Shown here piece after piece: positions 44,423-56,400 of a DNA stretch of 64,000 nt; positions within the stretch are counted from its first letter, which is position 1; each line of letters begins with the position of its first letter. The stretch lies in the NCBI GenBank assembly GCA_026419785.1, contig JAODTK010005851.1, positions 62,001 to 126,000 on the forward strand, in the 5' to 3' direction. The DNA is from Sclerodactyla briareus. Taxonomy: Eukaryota > Echinodermata > Holothuroidea > Dendrochirotida > Sclerodactylidae. Position numbers and translations under genes: made by a program. A model generated the notes under the pieces. The model saw only the letters and a list, made by a program, of their open reading frames with translations, did no database searches and was not told the origin of the DNA.

Positions 44423-47400
44423 CTGTGGATAATTAAAAAGGAGATGACCAAAACTCAGAAATTATATTAATTGAGATAATTCAGATAGGTAACCGTACCC
44501 GTGTAGTTTGGCCGCGGTATCCAATAGGCTACATACCAGCTCCGTTTAATGTTGTCCACACAGTTATGTGATATATATGAGTGCTTGTATAGCGCTGACG
44601 TGCTCGGAGCGTTGTGCATCTATTGGAAATTATTGCTGCTCCGAACAACGACGCACCCATGAGAGAGTGGCGGTTACAGTGCAGGGTTGCACAGGAGGTC
44701 CTTAGTTAGCATCTGATATACGGAAGTGGAGTGAAGAATTGATCAAGGTCACAGCAGATATAGGTAGATGTTTTTCATACTGTACCGAGACAAAACTGAT
44801 GTTACCGAATATCTCGGATATACGATCAGATACCCCCCTAATCGTATTGATTGTATTTCCAGCGAGAATTGGGAGAAATCTGAATTTGATGGGAAAGAAA
44901 ATTTGCGTTCCTGAGAAAAAAGTCCGACAAGAACAGTCGAAAAATGTGCACCTTTTTTCGATCGTGGATAACAAAGTTCTTTAAGAAAAAAGCCGACCAG
45001 TGTGGCCACACAAGAGGTAGATTATGAACGGAAGTGAAGGTGATTACAAGTTGCCACATTCTTTGCCTGCTCTCCAGAAGCTAGGGTATTTCTCTTCAAG
45101 AACAGTTCACTTTATCGAGTGGTTAGCACAGCTGATAAAGCGGCGACGTACAACTCGAGGATCGGGATCGATACACGGTCGGGTCATCAATTTTGTTTTT
45201 TAACCGGAGACTTTAAAAATGCCACGTACCGTTGCCTTCGCGCTGGGGATTCAGCACGAGGGATTGGAAGCAAGGACGAACGAGGGGTAGGCAATTTGCA
45301 TGTTGCCGTCTGTGTGTGAATACCCGTGTTCCCACATTGAGGTATACTGCCCAGTAGGCATAGCCTTATTCCATGTACCGGTGAATTATTTCCCAATTGA
45401 CAGAAAGTGCAGTATCCAGGTCTGCACCCTTACGGAGCCTCGAATATGTTCGACCCTCTCCTCGTTACGAATCCATGGAAAAGGATAATAGTTTATTTGC
45501 ACACTCGAAATAATATTCAGACTCAGTTATTTGAATCTTATTTTGCATTCGAACGCGTTTCAAAGCTGATGCAAAATAAGGTATAAACGAGTGTTCATTT
45601 CCAGGCCCTAATCACTTATTAGAGTGCACGTGGTCAATCACTGCAATCCCACATATCTTATCTCATACTGCTGTTTTGACTAAGTGCACGGAGTGATGCA
45701 CAGAACTCGGAACACCGAACGAACAACTACCGGAACCTAAAAGGAAACTTCCATCTTCATTACGACCATATCTGCCCTACCTCTGAAACTGCGAAGATAT
45801 CAGCAATGCTGACGTCAGTTCCGGTGATGAATGGACGGTCATTTAGGAAGTATCCTTCGAAGCCAGTCAACACTTCGTTGAAATGTTTCATCGCTTCCTC
45901 TTTCTCCTCCTCCGAAGTCGGATGACCAGTCTTTAGTTGGGTCGAACGTTGTTTAACGAAAATAACATCTGACCACGGAGTGGCGTCAGCCAGTGGGGGG
46001 TGGGGGGTTGCTCCCCTCGAAAAATTATCGAGAAGGCAAAACGGGGAATCGAGGGCCTACAAGTGGAAGACCCCAAAATTAGGTTAAGTTTGGATAAATT
46101 TAATAATCGTGAAACTGAGTGGGTAACAAAATGGCACTGAGAGTATGAGGTGGCGGGATGCACGAGATCCTCTTTTTACGCCCCCAGGTTAGAGGTCGCC
46201 TAACCCTACCGCCCCCCTTCGCCCCCTCCCCGCCCATCACTTCCGTGAGCCGAGGGAAACGCCTGGAAGGAATGACCAATTTCGGGGAAACTCGTCTTGC
46301 CCCCTCTTACTCTGGAAGGCTTGGGCCTGCATCCCTCATATACCATGTTCGGAATATTCTTGCCGGTTCTTGGTTTGTTTCCTGATATGCTCGACAGCCA
46401 CAATGTGTTTTCTGATTGGCCGAACACAGTTCAAATTTCACACGATCATGATTTTGTCACGAGTAAGTACACGCCCCCCCCCCCCCAAAAAAAAAATACA
46501 TATAGGCCCCTACACGTAAGCATTATCGGGAAACCATCAGTTCATAGGCAGCATATTCAATCTTGATTTTTTTTAGCTCAAACCAGCTATTCTGCTGCTC
46601 TGTCATTCTAATCTATCTATCTATCTATCATCTATCTATCTATCTATCTATCTATCTTCTATCTATCTATCTATCTATCTATCTTCTATCTTTCTACTAT
46701 CTATCTATCCAGTCTGTAAACTTTTCATTGGGGGCCACAGATTGTTTCGTGCTTTGGAGAATCTCGACCAACTTGGTCACAATGTTTATTGACTGATGGT
46801 CATCGTGACCACCTGAAGGTCGAGGTCAAATGGCAATAAATGGGCATAATGGGCCAATGAGTGGAAAATTGCAAAATGCTACTTCTGTCTCCTACAAATG
46901 TTGGCCCAGTGTATGTTCGGTCCAAGTTATGGTTTAACAGCTGTTCCTTCGGGCTGTTTCAGGATTTTTTTATCAATCCCACTCCGGGCCCTACGGCCCA
47001 TTTTGAAACGAAATTCACACACTGGTACTTGAATTGCAATCAGCCTCTTCATTGCTAATGCTGACTATTAACCGTGTGTGCTCCGGTGACCCCAACAATT
47101 TCTACTGGATTCACTGAATTTGTAATATCTTAGCTCTTCGAATGAAGTAGCATTTCAACAAAATGCACTTGGGATAAGTTAGCCTATTGAAAAGATGTTT
47201 GAGAAGCTGCACTGAAAGTATTTTGGTGCGTGTATTATACATGGAACAATATTCATCTATTCCACTGAGTCAAGGGCGGATACAGGAAGAACTAAGGGCA
47301 GTTTCCCCCTTCACGATTTTGGTGGTGGATTTGCGCCCATCCCCACCATCCAGGAAAATGCACCCCATGGCTTTCCTCTTTACTGCAGAAATTGGAATTA

Positions 47401-50400
47401 TTATATGTTGGCGCATGTGAACTCGAAGAGGGTGGGTTTACAATTCATCATCAGTATTTTGAAAAAATCTCCCGCTACGTGAGAATAATTCCGTTTTTGT
47501 CTGCGGTGTCTTCATGAGTCATAACTGCGCAAAAGGTTGGACTCTCTCAAGTTTGGTATATCAATATAATCCGGGACGCACAGATTCAACTTTGAACATG
47601 AGTTGTATATATGTTTGCAGACTGAGTGCAGTTGGCGTTGGTTTTGGTTGGGGGAGTGATTCCAATGACTGTGGTTTCCGCCGCTCCCATCATTTATTAC
47701 GAACAACAGGATTGGGTTAGTTGAGGTAGGCTGCGGAAGGCAAACCCCAACCAGGAATTTTAAAAGCATCTTTCCCGGAAATCAGAGACTGAGAACTCGC
47801 CAACGAATGGGCCGAAAACTGACTATTACATATCATGTGAGAAGACTTGAATCGCCGGGAATTCGCCCCCAGATATTTAACCACAGCATTTTTCTTTTTC
47901 GCCGCGCAGGTTTTCCTTACCTCGCTTTCGCTCATGACGGACAAGCTTCTAGATTGGGGAAATTGGCTGGTCTCACGGCAGGCGCGGCCTCATCGATATA
48001 CAACATGAACATGGCCCCAGCCGCAACTAGCTTCAACACGTAGAAGGCCAGGCGGGCACTGTTCAATACCCAGCCTGCCGTTCCCCGTTTCGCATCTATT
48101 ATACTGGTGAAGCTCAAAGATTGTGGGTGATGGGCTGGTCGCCTGCGCACTGTTTATTCCCTACAAGAATGAGGAAAAATTATGAGATAGCTTTCCTCAG
48201 GTTGAAAATTTTCTAAACTTCATAACGATATGGAACAGCCGCAAATGCCTGGAGTGCCATTTCCTCTGCTATCTGGGGTCTTTTAGGCTCAACATTTTCG
48301 GCTGCGCTTTCTACCAACCAATAGTGGCGCCCCGCTTAGATAATCATCTAGCCCTCCCGAAATAAATACGGCCCCCACTGAAAGATTATGGCTATTATGG
48401 CTACGCCAGTGACGACATTAAGCGTCCCATTTGGCGCCCACCGCAACTTCCCCCCCCCCCCCCTGCATAAGACGGTCTATATACGCCTCTTGGCTCTGAG
48501 CCTACCGTTCGTCTCTAGCTTGAACAGGAAAGGCGTTAGGTGGCGGTTAGAGCAGATAGGCAGGGAATCGAAACAATGGCGATTGCTGATACCCCTCTCG
48601 GTAGCGTACGCAGAGATTTATCATGAGGGTGGGGGGGGTGATGTTAGGTCGAACCAAAGGGCGTGCGCCCGCATAGATGATGGCCCCACCCTCCCTATGG
48701 CAAATAAGTACAATTTTGCTACTGCACTATAATTCTAAAGAACAGCTGCAAAACCTGTACTGGACTGCAAAAACTTAGTTTTTGTGTTAAAAATGTATTG
48801 ATCACTTTGGGTCAATTGGAGGGAGGGGGGGGGGGGGTTACCCTCAGTGTATACGATCTCGTCCATAACTTTGAATTAGGCAATATATCAATAGCCTATA
48901 TAAAAAAAAAATATATCATTGGTTCGCATCCCTCTGAAACCTTTGGTGATCCCTTTCACACTATCGGGCTGGCGCAACGGCGCTCTCGGTGGCGGCTCAC
49001 GCAGCAGTTCCAAGAGTGGGAATATTACAACAATTGCCAGAAGTCATTTTTGCAGCCAATAGAAACAACCGCCACCTTGTTTGTAGTCCCGCCAGACTAA
49101 CGATCGCTAGGTGTTCGTTTCGCAGAGTTTACTAATGCGAGATCGGTTCTTCAGCGACAGCAGTTTAAAGAGGGGCGTCCACCGAACAATGTCAACGACC
49201 ATTTTCCGCATGCAACGAACGATCGCTGTGGTGTGATTGATTGATGGATTAATTGATCAGTGATCTGAACTTTTTTGAGCCATAGAACGCAGAATACAAT
49301 ACATATGGTAACAACAAGGTAAAAAAGAATGGCTCAGGACTGAGTAATATACGAGAAACCTAATGAAAGCTTGTAAATGATAGGACCCCTTTACCAGTGT
49401 CTACGTAGATAATGAAACGAGAACATCGAATGTGGAAAAAAAAAGGAAACCACCCACATTACGCCACACCCACTACCTTTACCAGAACGAAGTAGCGATG
49501 TTGGAAAAAAAAAAATGACACAAGGCTCACCGAGCCGATTTTTAGCTCGGCTTAGTGAGCAGCTCTAACAGGTCATAAGTCTCTCCGTCCGTCTGGTGGT
49601 CGTCTAATTCGTTAGTACGTTCGTCCGGCTGTTCGTTATGTTCATCAAAATTTGTAAACATAAATGAGATCAAGGGTGTGGGGGTTGAGACTTTGTGGGT
49701 GGATGAAGCATGCCACTGGCTAGGTTGAGTTACATTTTTGTTTGTATAGTGTGACTAGATTTTAATTAAATTTAATTAATACCCCATTAGTCTACCAAGC
49801 CGTTCCCATGAGCTCTCTGTGAGAGAGGGTTGTTTATATTACTCCCTATCTCTGCAGCGCAGGCATCAGCTAGAAGGGGACTGTTTAATTAATCTGTCAG
49901 CACTTAGGTGGAATGAATAGAGGCAATGGGGGGGGGGGGGGGGACTTACAGGCAGGTCTGTGGGAAGATCTGTCATCACCTTATCATAATGTAGGTGCTG
50001 GCTGGACTTTAGCCCTGTGTGGAACTAAATTCCATGGTGGATAATGAGGCAATGAGATGACTTCACAGGAGTTCCAAGTGTGTGTCCACTGTTCACTGCT
50101 ACGGCATAGGAGTTGTGCTGGGTACAATAAAGCTGGTGATAGACACTATAGAAAATATTAGGCCAATGTGGTAGTTGTCATACCAAGGTGAAGTCAGTAA
50201 AGGTCAATGGAATATGAAAAATAAAACAAATGTGGAATGGTGAAGAATATGCATTGTATTCCCACGAGGATCTTTGCCGTCCGCAGCTACCAAGACGTTT
50301 CGACTTGTGCTTGTTCCTAAATAAATGGCAGGTCTGTATCCACGACGGAGTTGTTAACGGCCCCCGTTAGAGGCCACGTGGCATGACGCACGACGGAGTC

Positions 50401-53400
50401 AGTGATTGATGGACACACATTGTTTCATACTTCAGTGATATTCTCATTGACTGTACAAAAACAACCCCTACTGGAGTGATAAGTAGCCGTTCATCAAATC
50501 ACTAATCACCGGAGGGGAAGGACGTAATACGGCAGTAAAAATACGCAACTTCAGCGCGAAGATGTGAATTTTAGCGGCCTTTCTACCGCCTCTCGCACAA
50601 CCTTTTACGCCGCACTGTTTACTGGGACATAGCCAATCTACGCTGTCGTGCATAATCCATTGCACTGTTAATTTGGTCTCTGCGATTTTCACATCCATAC
50701 TGCATCCCGAGTCAGACTCTGCCAGGGGCGTGACTCAAGGGGATTGGGGTATTTAACCACATGCAATGATGGTGCTAATAAATCCCCGACGTGGGAGGGG
50801 GGGGGGGGGGGAGGTCACTGCGGTGTGGTGAGGTTCACAGGGCTCTGACGAGATGGGAGAAAAGGTTGTAAGCGAAATGGGAAATAGTCCCTTGCGAAGG
50901 GGTTGGGGGTAGGTTCTCCAGACAGTGGGGGTAACCTCGCCCCCGCTGGCTTCACCCATGGCTGACCTCTGTCGGTAAAAACAAACTGACAGATTTTGCA
51001 GAACAAAAGCGAAGGTTGGTTCAAACAAGGCACTGTTTTTGTTTTTTGATGGGGGGGGGGGGAGGTTCAAAGGAAGTTGAGGGTGTTACCAATGGTTGCG
51101 CCATGTGCGTTTTATGAGAGCGAATGTCTAGGAATAGGCCGAAACGAAGTCAGAATGACACGTCTAGGCTATACTAAAGGTTTAGGGTCGGCATTTTGTG
51201 CTCTTGGTCTGTTGGTCAACGACCACGCGAGATGCGAAAGAGTTTTTCAAGTTCAAATAATCAGTTAGGTACATTTCTTGCTGTCTATGGTATGGTACGG
51301 CACCCGCTAATAAACATTAAAAATACAACAGAAGGAGTAACCTGTACAGGTAATATATATGTAACAATACATTTACATTCAACGGAAATTATGGTAACTT
51401 ATATAGAATGTGTAACACGCTTGCATAGACAGGTAGGTTTCAGGACAAGTTTCAAGTCTATCGTTTTGAGATTTCAATTCAAGAGCAATCTGAATGGACC
51501 TATCATCATGACTAGCGTCAAAACTCAAATGGACAGAACTGAGAGAAGAAACTACGGGTTAACTTACTGATGATGAAGGTGTGTCTTCCTCTCAAAGATC
51601 ATGCATGTATCAAAAGTAAGAACGTTGAAACAATTAAAACTGACGAAATAACTGAAGCATTTCTCCCGCAAGAAAGAGAAAGATAAAAAATATCAATATA
51701 CTGCAATTAATAACACTTTGCGAAACACGGGCACTATGCTACCCAACGGTATCCTCAGCGTATACATTTTTTTTTGATTTCTAAAAAACATATTGCCCAG
51801 AAATGTTGAAAATGTCAGTTGAGTCCACTCCGCAGGGTATTTAAGAAGGAAGTCTGCAATGGGTTCCTGGCCGGCAGCCCGGACGCAACGACAATATTTT
51901 GATGATCCCGCGATCCGCAGTTTGTCAGTAAACAGACTTCTCCAGTTGTAGTATGAGGTACTTGGAATGATCATGCTTCTCCGGCATCGATAACATGGGA
52001 AAGTCACTAACAGTTTTCTGCAAGCCGAACAGCATGTCTGAGAGGTTTTTATCGCTTTCCTTCAAAATACTTAAATTCGTTCGAATGCGATATTAAAGCG
52101 AGGGAGACCTATCGCTAGTAACCTGATGTAAAACTATGAGATTCTGCTAAAAACTGTCATGGGCCCGAGAACAACTCTTTCCGTGCGTATGGTGCATTTT
52201 TCGTACTGGAATTTGAGGATATCATGAGGAAGTCATGAAAAAATGGAATCTTAGGCCTGTAGGAACACCGCCCCAATTGAAGTAGTTACTAATTGTTCGA
52301 GAAGACTATTAATACAGACCGAATTTCGTCAGTATAAACACTCCACATTCGAGTTGTAAGTTAATAGGTAAAACAAATCTTTATTGAAATACTCCCGAGT
52401 AGCGGTTGAAGTATTCTTCAGTGAAAAGGGTCTGCGCCCGATCTTCTGATATACCCGGTATCTGAGATTCATGAACGGAGATCCTTCTTCAGTCAGCTTG
52501 GAATAGCTCTAGGATTCCATCGACTTGCCTCGGAAGACCGAAGCCCAACAGAACCTTCTTCGTACCCTCCATGTCGGACCTGGACGGAAGCTGACCTTCT
52601 GTTGAGGAGAGTGGAGAGCCGCGTCGTCAATTTCGCTGTTCGTCACACGTGCGCTGACGAGGTTGTATGTTTTCCCCGCGTGCTTGGACGGGTCAACCAA
52701 GACGGCCGCGGCGGCCTTCCCGGCATCGTTCGTCTCGACCACACGTGTAACTCCTGTCCGCCGAAAAGGCGAAGAACTGGCCGCACTCTCCTTGACCGTA
52801 GGTCCAAGACGCGAACCCTAATGAAAGTTGTCATGAAAGTACCGGGAGGCGAAGAATGGTGTAAGGAACCCCGAGCCCGTTGATTTTTGCCCTCGATCCT
52901 GTGCAACTGTCTCCCGAAGATGGTGCTCTTGACTTCAGCTGTAGCCACGCTTACGATAGCGACGTGTTTCACACCGGCCTTCTTCGCAGCTTCCACGGAC
53001 CAACCCCGCCAACTCCACACGGTTTTTCTGCACCGGGAACTACGACGAAGACAACTGACAACACCAGCGAGGACAGTCGCAAGATTGTCCTTGTCTGCCA
53101 TGCTAGCTTTGACTAGAGTCACCCTTATCCAATCCTTCAGCTTTTCCGCCCGCTCTGGGTTGCGAACCCCAGCTCGAATCTCAACCTTAACCGAACATAC
53201 CGTTCAGATATGTTCTAACGGTCGCAGAACCAATAGAACCACTTGCTCCAAGAACGAACACGACAGGTTTTGATGGTGCCATTTTCCCACTCTTATTCAG
53301 TCTCTAAGTTGAAATCTTCTCTAAGTAGCAGTTGACGCTGTTGTTGTATTAGTCGTGCGCTTCTGTGCCGCTTTGAGAGGTTTACCCATGAATTGTTTCT

Positions 53401-56400
53401 TTTATAACCCATACATCGACGACGGGAAGGCCGGGTTATGCCCGAAACAAACAATGACTTTTGCAAAATTGCGACAACCACGAGAGCAGGCCTACTTACG
53501 GAATCAATCGTATTGGAAGACGGTCTAGCAGTTTCTGTAGCGTACCTTAGCGCATATTCTCTGAAAAAAAAAAAAAACACTATCATCGTCATTGTCCGAT
53601 AGTTTTTAAATGTCACGATGACATAGCAATTAACTGGAAAGTGGTCGTGATACCACGTGTCTAAGCAACGCATGTGAGGGCTTCGTCGGACTAGGTGAAC
53701 AAGTCAAACGCCTGTTTTTCAACAGGCTCGCCAACGAATTAACTCAATTGTACTGAGAGATCTGGCAAGTTCTGTAGTCTGTACCTATATTCTCGTTAAA
53801 AAAGACACGATCATCGTTATGGTCCGATAGTTTTTTATTCCTGGCCGAAGGCAACGGAATATAGAATTCATGCCCCGTGCGTATGTATGTGTGGATGTCC
53901 TCTGTGTGTGTTTACACCCCTTGTCAGTAACGATATCTAAGTACGAGAACTGGTATCAAGTTTCAAATTAGGTATGTGGGTTGCACATATGGGGAGGATG
54001 ACCCCTATTGTTTTTGGTGCCCGTTCAAGTTCATTCAAGATCACGAGAGGGCAAAGTTCAAAAAGCTTTCAGCACGATATCTAAAAAAACGCGAGGTATC
54101 TACAAGTTCAAATTGGGTATGTGGTAGGCATGGTATGGTGAGGATGAAACCCTATTGTTTGTGGTGTCAGGTCAAGGTCATTCAAGGTCACCATAGGAAA
54201 GTCATATATCTTCGGTAACGAAACATTTTGGAGGGAAAGGGATTAGGAAGGGAAGTTCTGTTCGTATGGGTGAAATACATCTGGTGACCGACTTTGACCT
54301 CCTTTGACTTTTTGACCTTTTGACCTTCATGTGGACCTTTGACCTGGGTGATTTGCATGCCTTGTTGTGTGGCCAGATGCATCTGGTAGACAAACAAAAA
54401 GTCAATGACACTACCATACTACGATACTCTTATCACAAGCTATCTCAATGAATGTGGAAGGTCAAGACAGCTAAAACATGAAAGGTGGATAAATTTGACA
54501 TTTGACATCTGCTCGTCAGCATGATATCTAATGAATGCGAATATCTATTAGGTTCAAATTGAATGTGTGGATTGTACACATGATGAAGAATAACCCTATT
54601 GTTTTTGGTATCAGGTCCAGGTATTCCAGGTCTCATCGGACAATCCTTATATCTCTGCGCAGCGATCATTGTTTACAGAGTGAGAACAAGCATATAGCCA
54701 ACCAAACAAATATTTCCCCCAATGAAGTACAGTACAAATCTGGATTGTCATTTATGTTATGCCTGATTATGTGTGAGTATTGGACTACACCCAACCTATT
54801 TCCCCCAGTGAAGACAGTACAACTTCTTGAATGTCATCATGTTTATTCCTGATATGTTTGAGTATTGGACTAGCGTCCAGTGGACCGCCTATAGTACGAT
54901 GTGCAAAATGTCTGAATTCATTTTATTGTTAGTCCTGATATGTTTGAGTATCTGGACTAGGCCCAGCGACTAGCTGGTATGTACCTCCTGCATGGAGTGT
55001 GTGCTACAGCGGTGGGGGGGTGGCAATTTTGGTAGTGAATGAACCCCACCCCCCCCAGGGTTCAGGGCTAGTCCAGTGAAAGCTTATATGTACGTCCTGA
55101 TCAGTAGTGGTTGCTACGGGAGGGGGTGGCAAGTTTGGTCTGCATTCCCCCCCCCCAGGTTTCATAGGCAGCGATGGAAAATTGAAAAGGTAGCCCGAAT
55201 TGAAGCCTGCATCACTGCACAGATATAGAAGACGTGCTCGTTACGTAACAGGCGAAATCGAATGGTGTCCAACGAGGTGTCAATTCGCGTGAGTTGGGGG
55301 CGGGGGTGCAAAAAGCAAGCACGAGTTACTAGGCAACTGCTAATAAGATGAGCTTAAACTGATAAATTTAGACCTTTTGAACATGAATCACTGTTTTTCT
55401 TGACAAAGAGAATCGCCTTTCTCCTTGCGTATACTTCATCTCATTTAGTGTAACATTTTACATCTAATATGTTGTGGTGCACCCCCCCCCAAGGTACCTT
55501 TTGCCTCCATTCTTCCCCCCCAAAAAAAAAAAGATTAAAAGGTCTTAAAATCGGGTTGCTCACTTGCCTCCCCCCCCCCCACCCCTGGAGGTCTGGCGCC
55601 GCCACTGCTGTCAGCCACAAGCCTTGCTAACCGTCCGTTTTAAATGGAGAATCTCAGTGTGGAAATTTGACACAAAAGTCTCAATTATGGTTTTATTGTA
55701 ACAGTGCATATGGCTTCCCATCTTCTATGGATAAACCCATTATTCGCCACCACTGCTGATCAGCTGTAAGTTTGCTACCCAAATTGAGAGTTTCTGTCGT
55801 CAACCTAAGTTCTCTCCGATCGCTTAGCAACCTTAAAAATCACCTATTTCTGTTGGATTATAAGTAATTCTTTTTTTTTCTCAAAAACATATGTGATGCA
55901 CAGTCAGGAAAGGTCAATGAGGGGGTCATTGTCCTTAGTTTTGAGTGCAAATTTAATTTTTGGGCATTCTGTTTTCCATTTGGATCACAAAGGTATGGTT
56001 CCTCACTAGGTGAAGTTTGTTGGATCACTGCAACAGTGTCCCTGGTCACAGCGTCCTGACAGGATGTGTACTTTGCGCGTGATAGTTAGTACTGAGTGAG
56101 AGTAAAAGCATAGGCCAATACTAAACATTATATGTTTACGTAATTGGATCTTACAACTGTCAAATTGAGTTTAATACGGGGTATGGTGGCCCGTGAGAGA
56201 GAGGTGATACCTGTCGTCAGTCTGTGAGCACCCAAGGAAAGAAGCAAAGAAAGTCAGGCTAAAAATGACAGTCCAATCCAGCCCTCCACCCCCTTCACTT
56301 GTGTTCGAATTCATGGTTTCTGGTTTGATTAGGGGGAAACATACACATGCAGTAAGGAGTTGGGGAGGTAGGCCATATGCCAGTGCAGTTGGACTGCTGC

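Larger units (their letters stand above)
45969..52379 (-). other. GST large intron, part downstream of the NmrA-like gene
   Basis: About 6.4 kb of intron in which only repeats are recognised (see 46611, 46720 and 49523). The interval 50206-52379 contains several short frames on both strands, including 50753-51070 (-), 51196-51570 (+) and 51693-52007 (-); none shows a domain. G- and C-runs are frequent. Confidence 0.45.

Noticed and set aside
53293-53673. 126-codon minus-strand open frame as an N-terminal extension of the NmrA-like protein
   Set aside because: The NmrA family starts close to the GxxGxxG motif, which follows the ATG at 53282, and the upstream frame includes an A-run-derived phenylalanine stretch and a duplicated noncoding segment.
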